A DNA stretch of 64,000 nt from Odontesthes bonariensis (GCF_027942865.1 NC_134507.1:36013711-36077710), one strand, 5' to 3'; positions 10,223 to 21,880 are shown, counted from the first letter of the stretch. Notes: generated by a model not told the origin, from the letters alone. Program-made: numbers and translations.

Positions 10223-11909
10223 GGCCCTCATTCATCATTAGTGCGTAGAATCCCTTCTAAATCCTGTCGTATGAGTGAAATTTAGAATGTGCCCAAGTAC
10301 AAAAAAATCGGCATTCATCAAACGTTCTTAGACAGGTCGTACGCACACTGGTAGGTAATCTGTAATGATAAATACCACACCTGCCAGTTCACCTTGCGCG
10401 GGCACGAGCAGACTAATTTGCATCATGGAACGCCCCCAAGTAACCATATATGGCACCAACATTCCCTTTAAAAGCCACCGGAACTTGCTTGCTTGCGCTT
10501 GACTCAGAGCGCGGATCTCGAAAACACATGAGAATCAATACAGAATCATACGCGGCGGACAGCACAGCTTTATGCCAATTACGCACACAGGCTCCACACC
10601 TCCACACACGCGTCGCGTCTGCAATCATAACTCATTAGGGGAAATCACATTTTGCCAATATTTTAGAGACCCCCCAACATTTCCCAAATCATGTTTTCGG
10701 GGGGTCTCGTGTCAGTTTCAGGGGGTCTCGGATCCCCCGAGTCCCCCCGTAGTTCGAACACTGAATATAACCAATGTTGCAAACATGCTGCGCAACACTC
10801 ACCAATAAGCCATCCATCTTCAACAGCTCCTTCTTGTAAACGAAGACCCACGGAGCTGTTCTGCAAAATAAAGGAATCGTGCGTCCCCCCTGGCCATCGG
10901 GCAACGACATTGAGAAGCAGCATATCACTGTCGCATATAAGCTGTACATTAATGGAGTGCTTCCCCTTCCAATTCACGAGGTTGTATTCGTGCTGTGATG
11001 GTGCTTTTAGTGCGACGTGAGTGCAGTCTATTGCTCCTATGACGTTGGGGAACTGCGCGATACCATAAAACCCTCGCTTAATGCTGCCTGGCGTGGACCC
11101 CCATAAGGGAATCGAATGTAAGTCGGGGCCAAAGAAATAATCGCATCCAACACTGTGGGCAGAATTCGGCTCATGGACGGCTGAGAAATGCCGCATCGAT
11201 CTCCTACCTCGCGCTGAAACGTACCAGCCAAAAAGCCCAGAGTGGACAGCACCTGTATGCACAGGTATGGCTTGCGTGCGCTTAGTTTCTCGCTCGAGAA
11301 ATGGCCCCAATTCACGGCAGAGGTCGAGCAATATATTTTTTGGAAATCTGAACCTGCTTGGAAGCCACTCACTACTTTCTGCCAATAAATCTGCACGCTC
11401 CCTAAACACGCGCTCCCTCCGTAGCGCACGGTTTTCCAGATCCTCAAGCAATGCAAGATGGGCCATGTTGTGTTCTGAATGGCATGTCCTACGTGTGCCT
11501 TTTATACCCAGATCAATTAAACTAGGCTGATTATTGTCAGGTCTTCTGGTGAAACAATTATTGTTACACTCTGAATGAAATGCAATGAACGCCAGGTAGG
11601 TCTAATGCACCGTGCTTTGGAATTGCAGAGGCTACACGGACCCAAATGCCGTCAGACATACTGTAATGCAACAATTGAATGAACATTGTAATATTCCCCT
11701 GTGCAGCGATCAACACCATTTGCAGTTTCGTAATTCTACCACTAGGCAATGTGCGTAAGCATGGTCAAAACTGTGCGTAGATTTAGGCACATTTAGGCAC
11801 ATTTCTAAGTTCAAGTACATGTTCATAAATCCCACACTTTGCTCAGGAATGATCGCACGCACGCTTTACGCACAGATCTGTTCCTAAGAACGCTTCATAA
11901 ATGAGGGCC
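10223..11909 (-). mobile_element. Harbinger element copy 1, nested in the foldback element
   Basis: Inverted ends GGCCCTCATTCATCATT and ATAAATGAGGGCC, flanked by CTG (10220-10222 and 11910-11912). It interrupts the right arm of the palindromic element, whose uninterrupted left arm shows the empty site (complement of CTCCTGGACTATTT). It is nearly identical to the oppositely oriented copy at 40616-42267. Confidence 0.92.
10663..11466 (-). pseudogene. HARBI1-like transposase, defective (Harbinger copy 1)
   Basis: A 267-codon open frame starts MAHLALLEDLENRALRRERV, the N-terminal helix region of HARBI1-type nucleases, and contains FPNVIGAIDCTHVALKAPSQ with the first catalytic Asp, then WPGGTHDSFI. 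Between them, the segment with homology to LGFLAGTFQREVGD and ISQPSMSRILP is read in another frame, so two compensating frameshifts hide a scrambled middle in an apparently open ORF. The C-terminus with the last catalytic acidic residue is missing. Catalytically dead. Confidence 0.85.
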
Positions 11910-12496
11910 CTGGACTATTTCAAACTTCCAAATGCATCGTTTGGTGAGTACAGACCATATTTGTACTACTGTAGAAGTTTGGTGTCATGGCATGTGATTT
12001 TAGTGTGGTAATTTTGGAGATACGGACCAGGATCCATTAACCCTTGTACGAAGCTATTCGGGATAACTCAGTAACTCAGCTGATGTTCAGCCAATATCGA
12101 AAAAACTGCGGGTGGGCTACTTGGCTGGATATCACGGTTCAAATGACCCCAGGTTGAATCTACTCCGGAGTATCACTTTAAATCGTCCGTACGAGTGATT
12201 TAAGAGAATTTGCGCATTCACCAATCTTTTCGTATTTTACGTTTTCTTTCAGGTACGAACAGAATTTACGAGTGATCCAGACCTGTCGTAGGAGTTTCCT
12301 AAAATAGTCCGCTGTTATTCAAATCAAGTTTGCTTGACTAATGGATTGTATATTTAATTACTTTGAAGAAAACATAAATAAATATATACATTATACCCAA
12401 CAATGATGCTGACATTATTCTGTTTGACTTAAAATATGCACTAATCGAAGGTTCATTTGAATCTGTATATAACGGGAAGCGTAACCAGCGGCTGAC

Positions 12497-13130
12497 TTGC
12501 TACTTTTGGATGCCTTAGCGCGTCAGGCTCTTGGAAGAGACCGTGTGGAGACAGACGAATGGCTGAGATCGCGATTTAGATTGCCAAGGACTGTGCTGCT
12601 ACAAATATGCAGCTTGGTAGAGCCACAACTCCAGAGAGAAACACGCCGATCAAACCCAATTCCACCTCACGTCCAGGTCCTCACCATCTTTGGATTTTTG
12701 GCCACTGGAACCTTTCAGAGGGAGACTGCTGGTGTGTCCCAGTCCTCTGTGAGTCGTGCGCTCCCCTTGGTCATCAAAACTCTCATCAGTTTATCACCCA
12801 TGATACATCAAATTCCCATACACCGCTGTCCAACAAGTACAAATTAAGAGGGACTTTCATGCCAAGGCTGGACTGCCAATCATAATTGGAGCACGAGACA
12901 CATACGCATCAAAACACCCGTGCTGTCGTGGAGCGCACTGCTGAAGGCCAGGTGGGTGTGTCTCGATACCTCGTTCATGGCGCAATATTGCCATGAACGA
13001 GGGTCTCCACCTGAACCAGCCCAGGCAGACCAGAAGGTGTGGTGCCAGAAGACCCCCCTCATAGACCGCCCTATCAAAGTGCCATCATGATGAGGCAACA
13101 ACTGATTGCACGGCTTTAGTTGCAGTCATC
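12497..13130 (+). pseudogene. HARBI1-like transposase remnant (outer Harbinger)
   Basis: The open portion (12497-12847) encodes WLRSRFRLPRTVLLQICSLV, FGFLATGTFQRETAGVSQSS and VSRALPLVIKTLISLSP, the helix-turn-helix and linker region of HARBI1-type transposases. Downstream, after stops and frameshifts, TRAVVERT (near 12920) matches the C-terminal conserved block. The central catalytic part is deleted or unrecognisable. Confidence 0.8.
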
Positions 13131-13184
13131 GATCGCCTGCCCATGGCGAGACGTTTTTTTTTAAGCCATTTTCATATCAAACCA

Positions 13185-13380
13185 TTTATTTTTTTATTTC
13201 GCTGACATGGTATTAACAGCACTCCTAATTGCTTCCCGTTTCTTCGCTTTAGCAGTTCCCGTCCACTGCTTCCACTGCTAAAATGACAGATTTTCCTTTT
13301 TGGATCTCTGAAAGCAGAACTTCAATCTCAGAGCCCGTAAAGTTGTTCTTTTTGCGCCTTGTGCTTGATGCCATTCTCAT
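13185..13380 (-). pseudogene. Myb/SANT-like protein remnant (outer Harbinger)
   Basis: On the minus strand an ATG near 13380 is followed by MASSTRRKKNNFTGSEIEVL, the typical start of a Myb/SANT-like Harbinger accessory protein, but a stop occurs after about 45 residues. It converges on the transposase remnant. Confidence 0.6.
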
Positions 13381-13759
13381 GACTCAACACTCAACACTTC
13401 CTGGCACAGCAGCGAGGAAGCACAGCCTTATATGGTATCATTTTGGGCGTGGAGCATGCAAATCTACTATCCTCGTGCACGTGAACTTAAGATACGCACG
13501 AGTGTGATTCATCATTTACGCAGGTCGTTTACACACTTTTTCCGAAGTTAAGAGCGCTTGTTGAATCTGACGTGGCGTGTTCGTACGAGACCTTCTTACG
13601 AAAAAAGTAAGAGAAATTTAAAATAAAAATACGAAAATCTTCTTGCATGAGGCCCAATGAGAGTATTGGAACAATGTTAGAACAAACATGTACGTATGTA
13701 CAGGGACTAATCAGGCAAATTCAGTGCAGGGAGAAGCAACAAACAAAAAAAACAAACAG

Positions 13760-13985
13760 CAGATCCAATGGGTAAATACCCACGTGGGTTCAAACCCCAC
13801 TCCTGGTAGAGTCAGCAATCTTTAATTATGGGATTGGATAGTGTAGTGGTAAGATCGCCACCTTTCATTTGGGTTCAAATCCACTGCAAGAAAGGGACTA
13901 CCTCCAGTAGTGGTCCTTAGGCAAGACCCCCGTTACCCTACCTGCCTACCTAAGTCGCTTTGGATAAACATCTTAAACATATACA
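13760..13985 (+). mobile_element. tRNA-derived SINE
   Basis: Contains A-box-like TAGTGTAGTGGTAAGA and B-box-like GGTTCAAATCC, followed by CCTTAGGCAAGACCC, a motif common in the tRNA-unrelated part of fish SINEs. A partial B-box-like GGTTCAAACCCC at about 13789 suggests a second partial head in front. Ends are approximate. Confidence 0.65.
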
Positions 13986-14362
13986 TAAACGACAATAGGG
14001 CCGTCGCCAGTTGACAGGTTAAACCCCAAATAGCATGTCTCCAATCACATAAAGAAGTTGCTCTGTGGACTGTGAAAAAGAAAAACATGTCTTTGAAGCT
14101 TCTACAGTTGTACCAACTCCTGGCTCTAGTTGTGCATTTGTTTGGCTGGTTTGATGTTGTGAAACATACCTTTTACCAGCAGATTTTTCCTTTAAATGGA
14201 CACGAACAGTTGTACCTGCCAGTTGTAAGTTGTAAAGGTTCACTGTACTGAACTAACTGAAAACTCTTTAGGATTTGAACAAAGTTTTTTTACATTCTTC
14301 TTTCTGACTGTGGGATCACATCACACTCTTGATTGTGTTGTATATATTTTATCTAATTACAG

Positions 14363-14533
14363 ACTTGGTTGTCAGCTCTCAGAGACTCACTGTGAAGTTG
14401 TTGCCTCAGCTCTGAAGTTCAGCCCCTCCCATCTGACAGAGCTGTACCTGAGGAACAATGAGCTGAAAGATTCAGGAATGAAGAAGCTTTGTGGTGGGCT
14501 GAAGAGTCCAAACTGTAGACTGGAGACTTTGAG
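14363..14533 (+). CDS. NLR gene, LRR exon 1
   Basis: Acceptor TCTAATTACAG, donor GAG|GTCAGT, 171 bp, phase 2 in and out. It encodes two leucine-rich repeat halves ([40 protein letters not shown]), the ribonuclease-inhibitor-type LRR with the usual LTELxLxxN core. Fish NLR LRRs come as repeated exons of about 174 bp that splice in any number without changing frame. Confidence 0.9.
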
Positions 14534-14580
14534 GTCAGTTCACTGGAGCATTTGTAGTTCCTTGGATATTAGGAAGTATG

Positions 14581-14770
14581 GAACATGAGTTTGTATGGAT
14601 GGAGCCACTGGTGGAGCTGGCAGAGTTTAAGAGCTGAAGTCACTCCGTCTTTATTGAAGCAGCAGCATGTTGTCATTAATATTAATGAGAGCTCTTTTTC
14701 ACTTGTTCTGTTTGACTGTTTTAACCTGCATCCTGTTGGCTTCAGCTCACATGTTTTATTCTTTATTCAG
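14581..14770 (+). repeat. Duplicated intron segment before LRR exon 2
   Basis: The 190 bases before LRR exon 2 (from ACATGAGTTTGTATGGATGG) recur almost unchanged at 23206-23395 before LRR exon 3. The LRR exon was duplicated together with its upstream intron. Confidence 0.9.
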
Positions 14771-14947
14771 AATAGAGCACTGTGATTTGTCAGAGATCAG
14801 CTGGGCTTCTCTGGTCTCTGCTCTGAAGTTCAACCCCTCCCATCTGACAGAACTGGACCTGAGTTACAACCACGATATGCAGGATGCTGCAGTGAAGGAG
14901 CTGTGCAGCTTTCTGCAGAGTCCACACTGTGGACTGAAGACTCTGAG
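14771..14947 (+). CDS. NLR gene, LRR exon 2
   Basis: Acceptor TTTATTCAG, donor CTGAG|GTCAG, 177 bp, phase 2 in and out. The encoded repeat includes [20 protein letters not shown] and [20 protein letters not shown], ending LKTLR. It carries one codon more than the usual 174 bp, consistent with the longer SYNHDMQD loop. Confidence 0.9.
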
Positions 14948-15717
14948 GTCAGACACCATGTTTTAGTTGTTTGTGAACAAATAGACAAACAGAACTTTAC
15001 TAGGAGTCTTACTAGACTTTCTAGACTTGGAACTTGAATTAACATGAGTTGTCGGACGGGGTTTGTTCAGATTAATATGATGTAAAAGTTGTGCTGGTCT
15101 TCATGGTAAAGTCTGTTTTCTTCTTAAGTGGTTTGGTTGATTCAATTCAATTAATTTTTATTTATATAGCGCCAAATACAACAAATGTCATCTCAAGGCA
15201 CTTAAATAATAAAGTCCAATTCAAGCCAATTGGAATTCAATTAATTGTAATCATAATTATTTATAAAATAATCCAATTAATTCATATAGAGCCAATTCAA
15301 AAACAATTTCCTAGCTAAGGAAACCAATAGATTGCACCGAAACTTGTCTTCAGTCCAATCTCCCGTCCTGAGCGTGCCTGAGGCGACTGTGGAAAGGAAC
15401 GACTCCCTTTGAACAGGAAGAAACCTCTGGCAGAACCAGAACCAGGAAGGGCGGCCATCCGCCTCGACCAGCTGGGGTTTGAGAAGACAGAAAGAGAGGG
15501 GGGGGGGGCACTGTAACACCATTCAAAGGATATCTGTTGGAACAGGGAAACACGAGGTAATGACCACAATAATGTCACATGTAAATTATATCATTTGAGA
15601 AATTAAACAGGGGAAAAAGAGAGTAAAGTGAGGAAAGGTGTGACAGATGAGGCCCCCCAGCAGTCGAGGCCTATAGCAGCTTAACTATGGGATGTTTCAG
15701 GATCACCTGAGCCATCC

Positions 15718-16348
15718 CTAACTATAAGCTTTATAAAAAAGGAAAGTTTTAAGCCTGGTCTTAAAAGTGGAAAGGGTGTCTGCTTCCCGGACATTTACTG
15801 GCAGCTTATTCCACAAGAGAGGGGCCTGATAACTGAAGGCTCTGCCTCCCATTCTACTTTTAGAAACTCTGGGAACCAAAAGTAAACCTGCAGTTTGGGA
15901 ACGAAGTGCTCTGTTAGGAAAATATCTTACAATGAGATCTTTAAGATATGATGGAGCTCGGTCATTAAGAGCTTTATATGTGAGGAGAAGAATCTTAAAT
16001 TCTATTCTGAATTTAACAGGGAGCCAATGAAGAGAAGCTAAAACTGGAGAAATATGATCTCTCCTGTTAGTTCTCATCAGAACTCTGGCTGCAGCATTTT
16101 GGATCAGCTGAAGGCTTTTCAGAGAATATGTGGGACAGCTCAATAATAAAGAATTACAGTAGTCCAATCTTGAAGTAAAAAATGCATGGACTAGTTTTTC
16201 TGCATCACTCTGAGACAAGATGTTCCTGATTTTAACAATATTACGAAGATTAAAGAAAGCAGTCCTTGAAACCTGTTTTATATGCGAGCCAAAAGATAAA
16301 TTCTGGTCAAAACTAACTCCAAGGTTCCTCACTGTAGAACTAGAAGCC
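15718..16348 (-). pseudogene. LINE ORF2, C-terminal part (split by insertion)
   Basis: Encodes the RT thumb and C-terminal region: TVRNLGVSFDQNLSFGSHIK, LDYCNSLLLSCP, IQNAAARVLMRTNRRDHISP and LKTFLFYKAYS at the stop. The frame is the same as the upstream part at 17464-19860. Removing the inserted element plus one 8-bp duplication (1107 bp, divisible by three) rejoins them without a stop, so ORF2 was intact when it was hit. Confidence 0.9.
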
Positions 16349-16356
16349 AAGGAAAT

Positions 16357-17455
16357 ATGGCGTGATCTTTGTGCCACCAGGTTGAGCGCGCAGTGACACT
16401 GATTTGAGGGCACAGATCTATCTGAAGGAACAATAATTTTAAGCGTGTGCGTATGAATCTCACACACGCTCGCTCATAGGTGCTCGGAAACGCGCTCAAC
16501 TCTGACAAACTGCTCGCTCGAACGGCTCACTCAGCTCGCGCTCAGCTCTATCTCTCTGCGCTCGCGGCTCTGTCTCTGCGCTCGCAACTCTGTTAGTTAT
16601 ATATAAATGAGCCACTCCACCAGCCAATCACAGACTGGTATTTGTGTGATAAATAATAAAAAAATAAAGAGGAAGAATTGTAATAATCATGTTAGAACTG
16701 GTGTAGTTGGGTGTCAGGAATAGGTCACAAATATTTTAGAGTAAGAAACCTAACATCAACTATTTTATTTGTTTCTCTTTATATTCTTTTATGTATTTTT
16801 AATGCTTCTTCCACTCCCTGCTGCAATGCTTTTATTTTATGTAAAGCACTTTGAATGGTTTGTACATGAAATGTGCTACAAATAAATTTGATTTGATTTT
16901 GATTTGATCAAAATCTAAAACGGTAGAAAAATAAAACTACACCAGCTTAGGAAATTAAATGTTTGAAGTATTGAAGTGGTTGTTTTTACCTAGTAAGTTA
17001 TGAACTATAGCAGCTGACCCACAGTGGGGTTTTTTAAACTTTTAAACTTTAAACTGATCAATTGTGTTATTGGTTTAATCTGTAATGGTTACTGGTTTGA
17101 CAAAAAAATATAACATCTAGTTTAATTCCTTTAGGGTGATGGTAGAAGTTCAATTGAGTCTGCACTGCAGACTCTGCAGTGATTGGCTGGTGGTGTGGCT
17201 CATTTACATAAAACTAACAGAGTTGCGAGCGCAGAGACAGAGCCGCGAGCGAGCAGAGAGATAGAGCCGAGCGCGAGCAGAGTGAGCCATTCGAGCGAGC
17301 AGTTTGTCAGAGTTGAGCGCGTTTCCGAGCACCTATGAGCGAGCGTGTGTGAGATTCATACGCACACGCTTAAAATTATTGTTCCTTCAGATAGATCTGT
17401 GCCCTCAAATCAGTGTCACTGCGCGCTCAACCTGGTGGCACAAAGATCACGCCAT
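16357..17455. mobile_element. Long-TIR non-autonomous element, copy 1 (in LINE ORF2)
   Basis: The ends are inverted over about 280 bp (ATGGCGTGATCTTTGTGCCA at left, its complement at right) and flanked by AAGGAAAT (16349-16356) and AAAGAAAT (17456-17463), an 8-bp duplication with one difference. The arms contain GC-rich GAGCGCGAGC-like tracts. The interior (about 16750-16915) is a 3' tail of an L2-group LINE ending in a TGATTTGATTT run, nearly the same as 27980-28135. No transposase is present. An 8-bp duplication suggests hAT or a similar superfamily. Confidence 0.9.
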
Positions 17456-17463
17456 AAAGAAAT

Positions 17464-19860
17464 ACCATCTAGAGTGACTATATAGCTAGACAATTTCTCC
17501 CTAGAGCGCTCAGGTCCAAAGATAACGACTTCAGTTTTGTCTGAATTTAGAAGCAGACAGTTCTGAGTCATCCAGGTCTTTATGTCTTTAAGACATGCTT
17601 GTAGTCTGACCAACCTATTGGGTTCATCTGGTTTTATAGATAAGTACAACTGGATATCATCAGCATAGCAATGGAAATGTATGCCATGCTGTCTAATAAT
17701 GTTACCTAATGGAAGCATGTATAAAGTGAAAAGAATCGGTCCAAGCACAGAACCCTGGGGAACTCCATGACTTACTCTGGTGTGTGAGGAAGATTCTTCA
17801 TTTATAAGAACAAACTGAAATCTATCAGATAAATATGACTTAAACCAGCCTAATGCAGTTCCTTTAATCCCAATAACATGTTCAAGTCTGTGTAATAAGA
17901 TACTGTGATCGACCGTATCAAATGCAGCACTGAGATCCAACAGGACAAGCACAGACACAAGTCCGCTATCAGAGGCTAAGAGGAGATCATTGGTAACTTT
18001 CAGCAGTGCAGTTTCTGTGCTATGATGCACTCTGAATCCTGACTGAAACTCTTCAAACAGATTATTTCTGTGTAAATGATCACAAAGCTGAGCTGCAACT
18101 ATTTTTTCAAGAACTTTAGACATAAAAGGGAGATTGGATATAGGTCTATAATGAGCCAACACTTCTGAATCAAGAGTAGGTTTTTTAAGTAAAGGTTTAA
18201 TTACAGCAACCTTAAAAGTCTGAGGTACATATCCTGTCAACAAAGACAGATTGATCAAATCCAATATGGAAGTGTCAATTAATGGGAAAACCTCCTTGAA
18301 CAGTCTGGTTGGGATTGGGTCTAAAACACAAGTTGATGGTTTAGAAGAGACTATTGCTGTCGTTAGTTCAGAGAGATCAACTGGGCAGAAGCCGTCTAAA
18401 TATAAATCAGGTTCTAAAGATACTTCTAAAGCTGCTGTACTTGATGATACATCACTGATAATAGTGGGAAGGACTCCATCAATCTTCTCTCTAATAGAAA
18501 CAATTTTATTAATAAAGAAGCTCATGAAATCATCACTGCTGAGAGTTAAAGGAATAACTGGCTCAGCAGAGCTCGGACTCTTAGTCAGACTGGCTACAGT
18601 GCTGAAAAGAAACCTGGGATTATTCTTATTCTCTTCTATCAATGATGAATAATAAGCAGTTCTAGCTTTACGAAGGGCTTTCTTATACGTTATTAAACTA
18701 TCTTTCCAGACTAACTGAGACTCTTCTAAATTAGAGGAACGCCACTGTCTCTCCAGCTTTCTTGCAGTCTGCTTCAAAGCACGCAGCTGTGAATTATACC
18801 AAGGAGCCAACCTCTTCTGACTGATTACCTTCCTTTTCAGAGGGGCAACATTGTCCAGTGCTGTACGCATTGAAACTATAGTGCTGTCAACAAGAGAGTC
18901 AAGTGCTGCTGGAGTAAAGTTTAGGTAGTCGTCCTCTGTCATATCTGCACATGGCAGTGAAGAAAAGGATGATGGAATTAATTCTTTAAATCTGGTTACA
19001 GCATCCTCTGATAGACACCTTCTATATGTAAATTTCTTCTCAGAAACTGTATAGTCAAGTAATGTAAACTCAAAGGTTATCAGAAAATGGTCAGATAAGA
19101 CAGAGTTATGAGGGAACACTGTTAACTGTTCACTCTCAATGCCATAAGTCAGCACAAGATCAAGGGTGTGATTAAGGCAGTGAGTCGGTCTGTGAACACT
19201 CTGAGAAAATCCAATAGAGTCCAATATAGAATTAAAGTTCATATTCAGGCTGTCATTTTCAACATCTACATGAATATTAAAGTCACCCACTACAATGACT
19301 TTATCTGTACTCAGCACTAACTGGGATAAAAACTCTGAGAATTCAGACAGAAACTCAGAATAAGGGCCAGGTGGACGATACACAACAACAAACACAAGAG
19401 GTTTCTGGGATTTCCACTTTGCGTGGGAAAAACTGAGAATCAGAGATTCAAAAGAGCTAAAGCTAATCTTGGGTCTGGGACTGATTAGTAACCCTGATCT
19501 GAAAATAGCTGCCACTCCTCCTCCTCTGCCTGTGGTTCGAGGAACGTGAACATTTAAACAGTCACAGGGAGTTGATTCATTAATGCTAACATGATCCTCC
19601 TGTTTCAGCCAGGTTTCTGTAAGACTAAATATATCAATATGATGATCACAAATCAACTCATTCACTAACAGAGACTTGGAAAGGAGAGATCTGATATTCA
19701 GCAAACCACATTTAATAGTTTGATGTTTTTGTTCAGTTAAAGTTTTTGTTTTAATAATTTCTTTTTGCACAAGAGGATTTGCTCCTTTTGTGTTAATTGA
19801 TTGGGTGGGTAGCAGCAGGTGGGAAGCTGCAGAGAAGTGTGTAAGACTACAACTCTGCAT
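17464..19860 (-). pseudogene. LINE ORF2, endonuclease and reverse transcriptase part
   Basis: The first 230 or so residues are an APE-type endonuclease (CGLLNIRSLL, LTETWLKQEDH, VVYRPPGPY, VVGDFNIHVD, SDHFLITFEF). The reverse transcriptase follows with YRPISNLPFMSKVLEKIV, LLDLSAAFDTVDHSILLHRL, GVPQGSVLGPILFTLYMLPL and the catalytic YADD near residue 750. No internal stop occurs; the frame is broken only by the inserted element at 16357-17455. ORF2 begins 21 bp after the ORF1 stop. Confidence 0.93.
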
Positions 19861-19881
19861 CCTGGTCTGAGCCCTGGGTTG

Positions 19882-20766
19882 TCATGTTTTAGGGTGGCAA
19901 ATAAATTCGTCCATATTTCTAGAAATGAGAGCTGCTCCTTCCAAAGTGGGATGGATGCCGTCTCTCCTCATCAGACCAGGTTTTCTCCAGAAAGATTGCC
20001 AATTATCTATGTAGCCCACGTTGTTTGCTGGACACCATCTGGACAACCAGCGATCGAAGGACGATATGCGGCTAAACATGTCATCACTGGTCAGATTTGG
20101 CAGGGGTCCAGAGAAAACTACGGAGTCCGACATTGTTTTGGCAAAATTACACACCGATGCAACATTAATTTTAGTGACCTCCGATTGGCGTAACCGGGTG
20201 TCATTAACGCCGACGTGAATAACTATTTTACCATATTTACGTTTATCCTTAGCCAGCAGTTTTAAATAGGATTCTATGTCGCCCGCTCTGGCCCCTGGAA
20301 TGCATTTGACTATGGCCGCTGGTGTCTCTAATGCCACGTTTCTGACTATAGAGGTGCCAGTTACCAGGGTTTTGTCCTCAGTGGGTGTGTCGCTGAGTGG
20401 GGAAAATCTGTTTGAAGCGTGGACAGGTCGATGGTGAACAACGGGCTTGACTTTAGAGCTATGCCTCTTCCTGACAGTCACCCAGCCACGTTGTAATCCT
20501 GGCTGCTCAGGTTCTGCTAGGGGGAGGCTAATTGAGCTAGCTACGCTAGGTGGCTCCACACTGGCTAAAGGATCCTGGCTCGCTATCGGTTGATTTTCAA
20601 CAGTGCAGAGCCGAGCTTCCAATTCAGATAACCTCGCCTCCAAAACTACAAAAAGACTACATTTGTTACATGTATCATTATCGCTAAAGGAGGCAGAGGA
20701 GTAACTAAATTTCTGACACACGGAGCAGGTGAAAGCAGGAGAAGGAGGAAGAGAACCGGTAGCCAT
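19882..20766 (-). CDS. LINE ORF1 with SGNH-type esterase domain
   Basis: 294 codons. A cysteine cluster near the N-terminus (CSVCQKF...CNKC) is followed by a short heptad-like stretch ([16 protein letters not shown]) and then an esterase-like domain with [30 protein letters not shown] and [14 protein letters not shown], the last fitting the DxxH catalytic block of SGNH hydrolases. Esterase-bearing ORF1 proteins are known from CR1/L2-lineage LINEs and are thought to be RNA or membrane associated. In the first block TGTS stands where GDS is usual, so the serine nucleophile context is atypical. Confidence 0.85.
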   Translation of the reverse strand: MATGSLPPSPAFTCSVCQKFSYSSASFSDNDTCNKCSLFVVLEARLSELEARLCTVENQPIASQDPLASVEPPSVASSISLPLAEPEQPGLQRGWVTVRKRHSSKVKPVVHHRPVHASNRFSPLSDTPTEDKTLVTGTSIVRNVALETPAAIVKCIPGARAGDIESYLKLLAKDKRKYGKIVIHVGVNDTRLRQSEVTKINVASVCNFAKTMSDSVVFSGPLPNLTSDDMFSRISSFDRWLSRWCPANNVGYIDNWQSFWRKPGLMRRDGIHPTLEGAALISRNMDEFICHPKT

Positions 20767-20990
20767 GCTACGCTAGAGAACCAGACACACCGCTAAAAAG
20801 TGAGAATAAAGATCTGTAGGAGTGTGTTAGAACAGAACGGTAAGCTATAGAGTTTAACTATGCAAAATTGTGTAAGTTATAGATCGAAATAAAGTGATAA
20901 TCAGTACTCCAAGCGGAGCAAGAAATTCCACAGTGCACAAGCAAGGTAACAGGAAGTGATGCAACACGTCTTACCGCAAAGCGTCACAGC

Positions 20991-21525
20991 GTCACAGCGT
21001 CATCCAGTGAGCATCCACTGTTCCATACAGAAGCTGTGATGCAAATGTTCAGAGATGCAGAGTTCTCAGGAAGCTTTTATAGGGCAGAGAAGACGGGTGC
21101 TTGCGTCTATGCATGAGACATTTCCTTCTGTCCTGCGGGGAGCAGATAGTGGTGTTGATACCGCCCAGGCTGTGGGACACTCAGTTCTTAGAGCGGTCAG
21201 TGGTGATCTCCAGAGTGCAGCTATTAATCTCATGTATACGTCAACATAAGCAGTTACACAGAAGTAGAAATGATCATGTGAGCATAAAGGATCAGATTTT
21301 TTCTATCACAGTAAGTCCTGAAGTGTAGATTTAGTTTTGCTGTCTGTTTTGAACATGAGAAACTCTAAAAATAAATAAATAAATAAATAACCAAAGTTCA
21401 GTTTAAGCTTTTTAAATGTACTTCTTTCTGGAAACTTTTTAAAGTGAGTCAAAGTAAGAGAAAAAAAGTTGTCCTTTCTGTATTCATCTCTTGGAAGAAA
21501 GGTCTGTCAGTCCTACAGAAAGCAT
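20991..21525. other. Intron sequence, nothing recognised
   Basis: A short AAAT microsatellite lies at about 21368-21392. No exon or RNA gene is supported. Confidence 0.4.
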
Positions 21526-21880
21526 GGCGGTCTGCAGAGTGGTAAGAATCGGTCGTCCAATAACCGGAAGGTTGGCGGTTCGATTCCCACTCATCCCACT
21601 CAAAGATTGGTGGAACTGATAGCTGGAGGGGTGTCAGTCCACCTCCTTGTCACGGTCGAGGGGCCCTTGAGCAAGGCACCGTACCCCCATGCTCCCCGGG
21701 CGCTGAATTGCTGCCCACCGCTCCAGGTTGGCATCTGTCTCTGAGTGTGTGACCCTGTGCATGTGCATGTGTGAGTCAACAGGTGCCAACCTGGATGGGT
21801 TAAAAGCGGAGGACAAATTTCGTGTGTATGCATGTATGCATGACAATAAATCTGATCTTAAATCTTAAAAATCTTAAAAG
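21526..21880 (+). mobile_element. tRNA-derived SINE
   Basis: The B-box-like GGTTCGATTCCC (21577-21588) lies in a tRNA-like head; the body contains TTGAGCAAGGCACCGTACCC and GGGCGCTGAATTGCTGCCCA, hallmarks of a widespread fish SINE family, and the tail is an ATCTTAAA run. Ends are approximate. Confidence 0.78.

Larger units (their letters stand above)
9614..12177. mobile_element. Palindromic foldback element with TTAA duplication
   Basis: The ends AGTGATACTCCGGAGTAG and CTACTCCGGAGTATCACT are inverted and flanked by TTAA on both sides (9610-9613, 12178-12181). The arms are several hundred bases long: about 9614-10000 is mirrored by 10090-10222 plus 11913-12177. Without the nested Harbinger the element would be about 870 bp and contain no coding sequence. 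TTAA duplication is seen in piggyBac and Kolobok superfamilies; I cannot choose between them. Confidence 0.88.
9570..13655 (+). mobile_element. Harbinger-type element (outer), host of two nested elements
   Basis: The termini are inverted (GGGCCTCATGCAAGAA at left, its near complement TTCTTGCATGAGGCCC at right) and flanked by AAT at 9567-9569 and 13656-13658. The interior carries plus-strand HARBI1-type transposase remnants and a minus-strand Myb/SANT-like remnant, the usual two-gene Harbinger layout. A palindromic TTAA-flanked element (9614-12177) sits near its left end and itself contains a second Harbinger. Confidence 0.88.
15141..20990 (-). mobile_element. Nearly complete L2-group LINE with esterase ORF1
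   Basis: Minus-strand element with ORF1 (19882-20766), ORF2 (19860 down to 15718, interrupted by another transposon) and a 3' UTR ending near 15141 in ATTGAATTGAAT-like tail. The CR1/L2 lineage is indicated by the SGNH-type ORF1 and by the APE endonuclease plus RT organisation of ORF2. The 5' boundary near 20990 is approximate; GCGTCACA is repeated there. It sits in an intron of the NLR gene in antisense orientation. Confidence 0.9.

Noticed and set aside
13838-13880. tRNA gene (TAGTGTAGTGGTAAGA with GGTTCAAATCC)
   Set aside because: The A and B boxes are present but the cloverleaf stems do not close by eye, and a SINE body follows.
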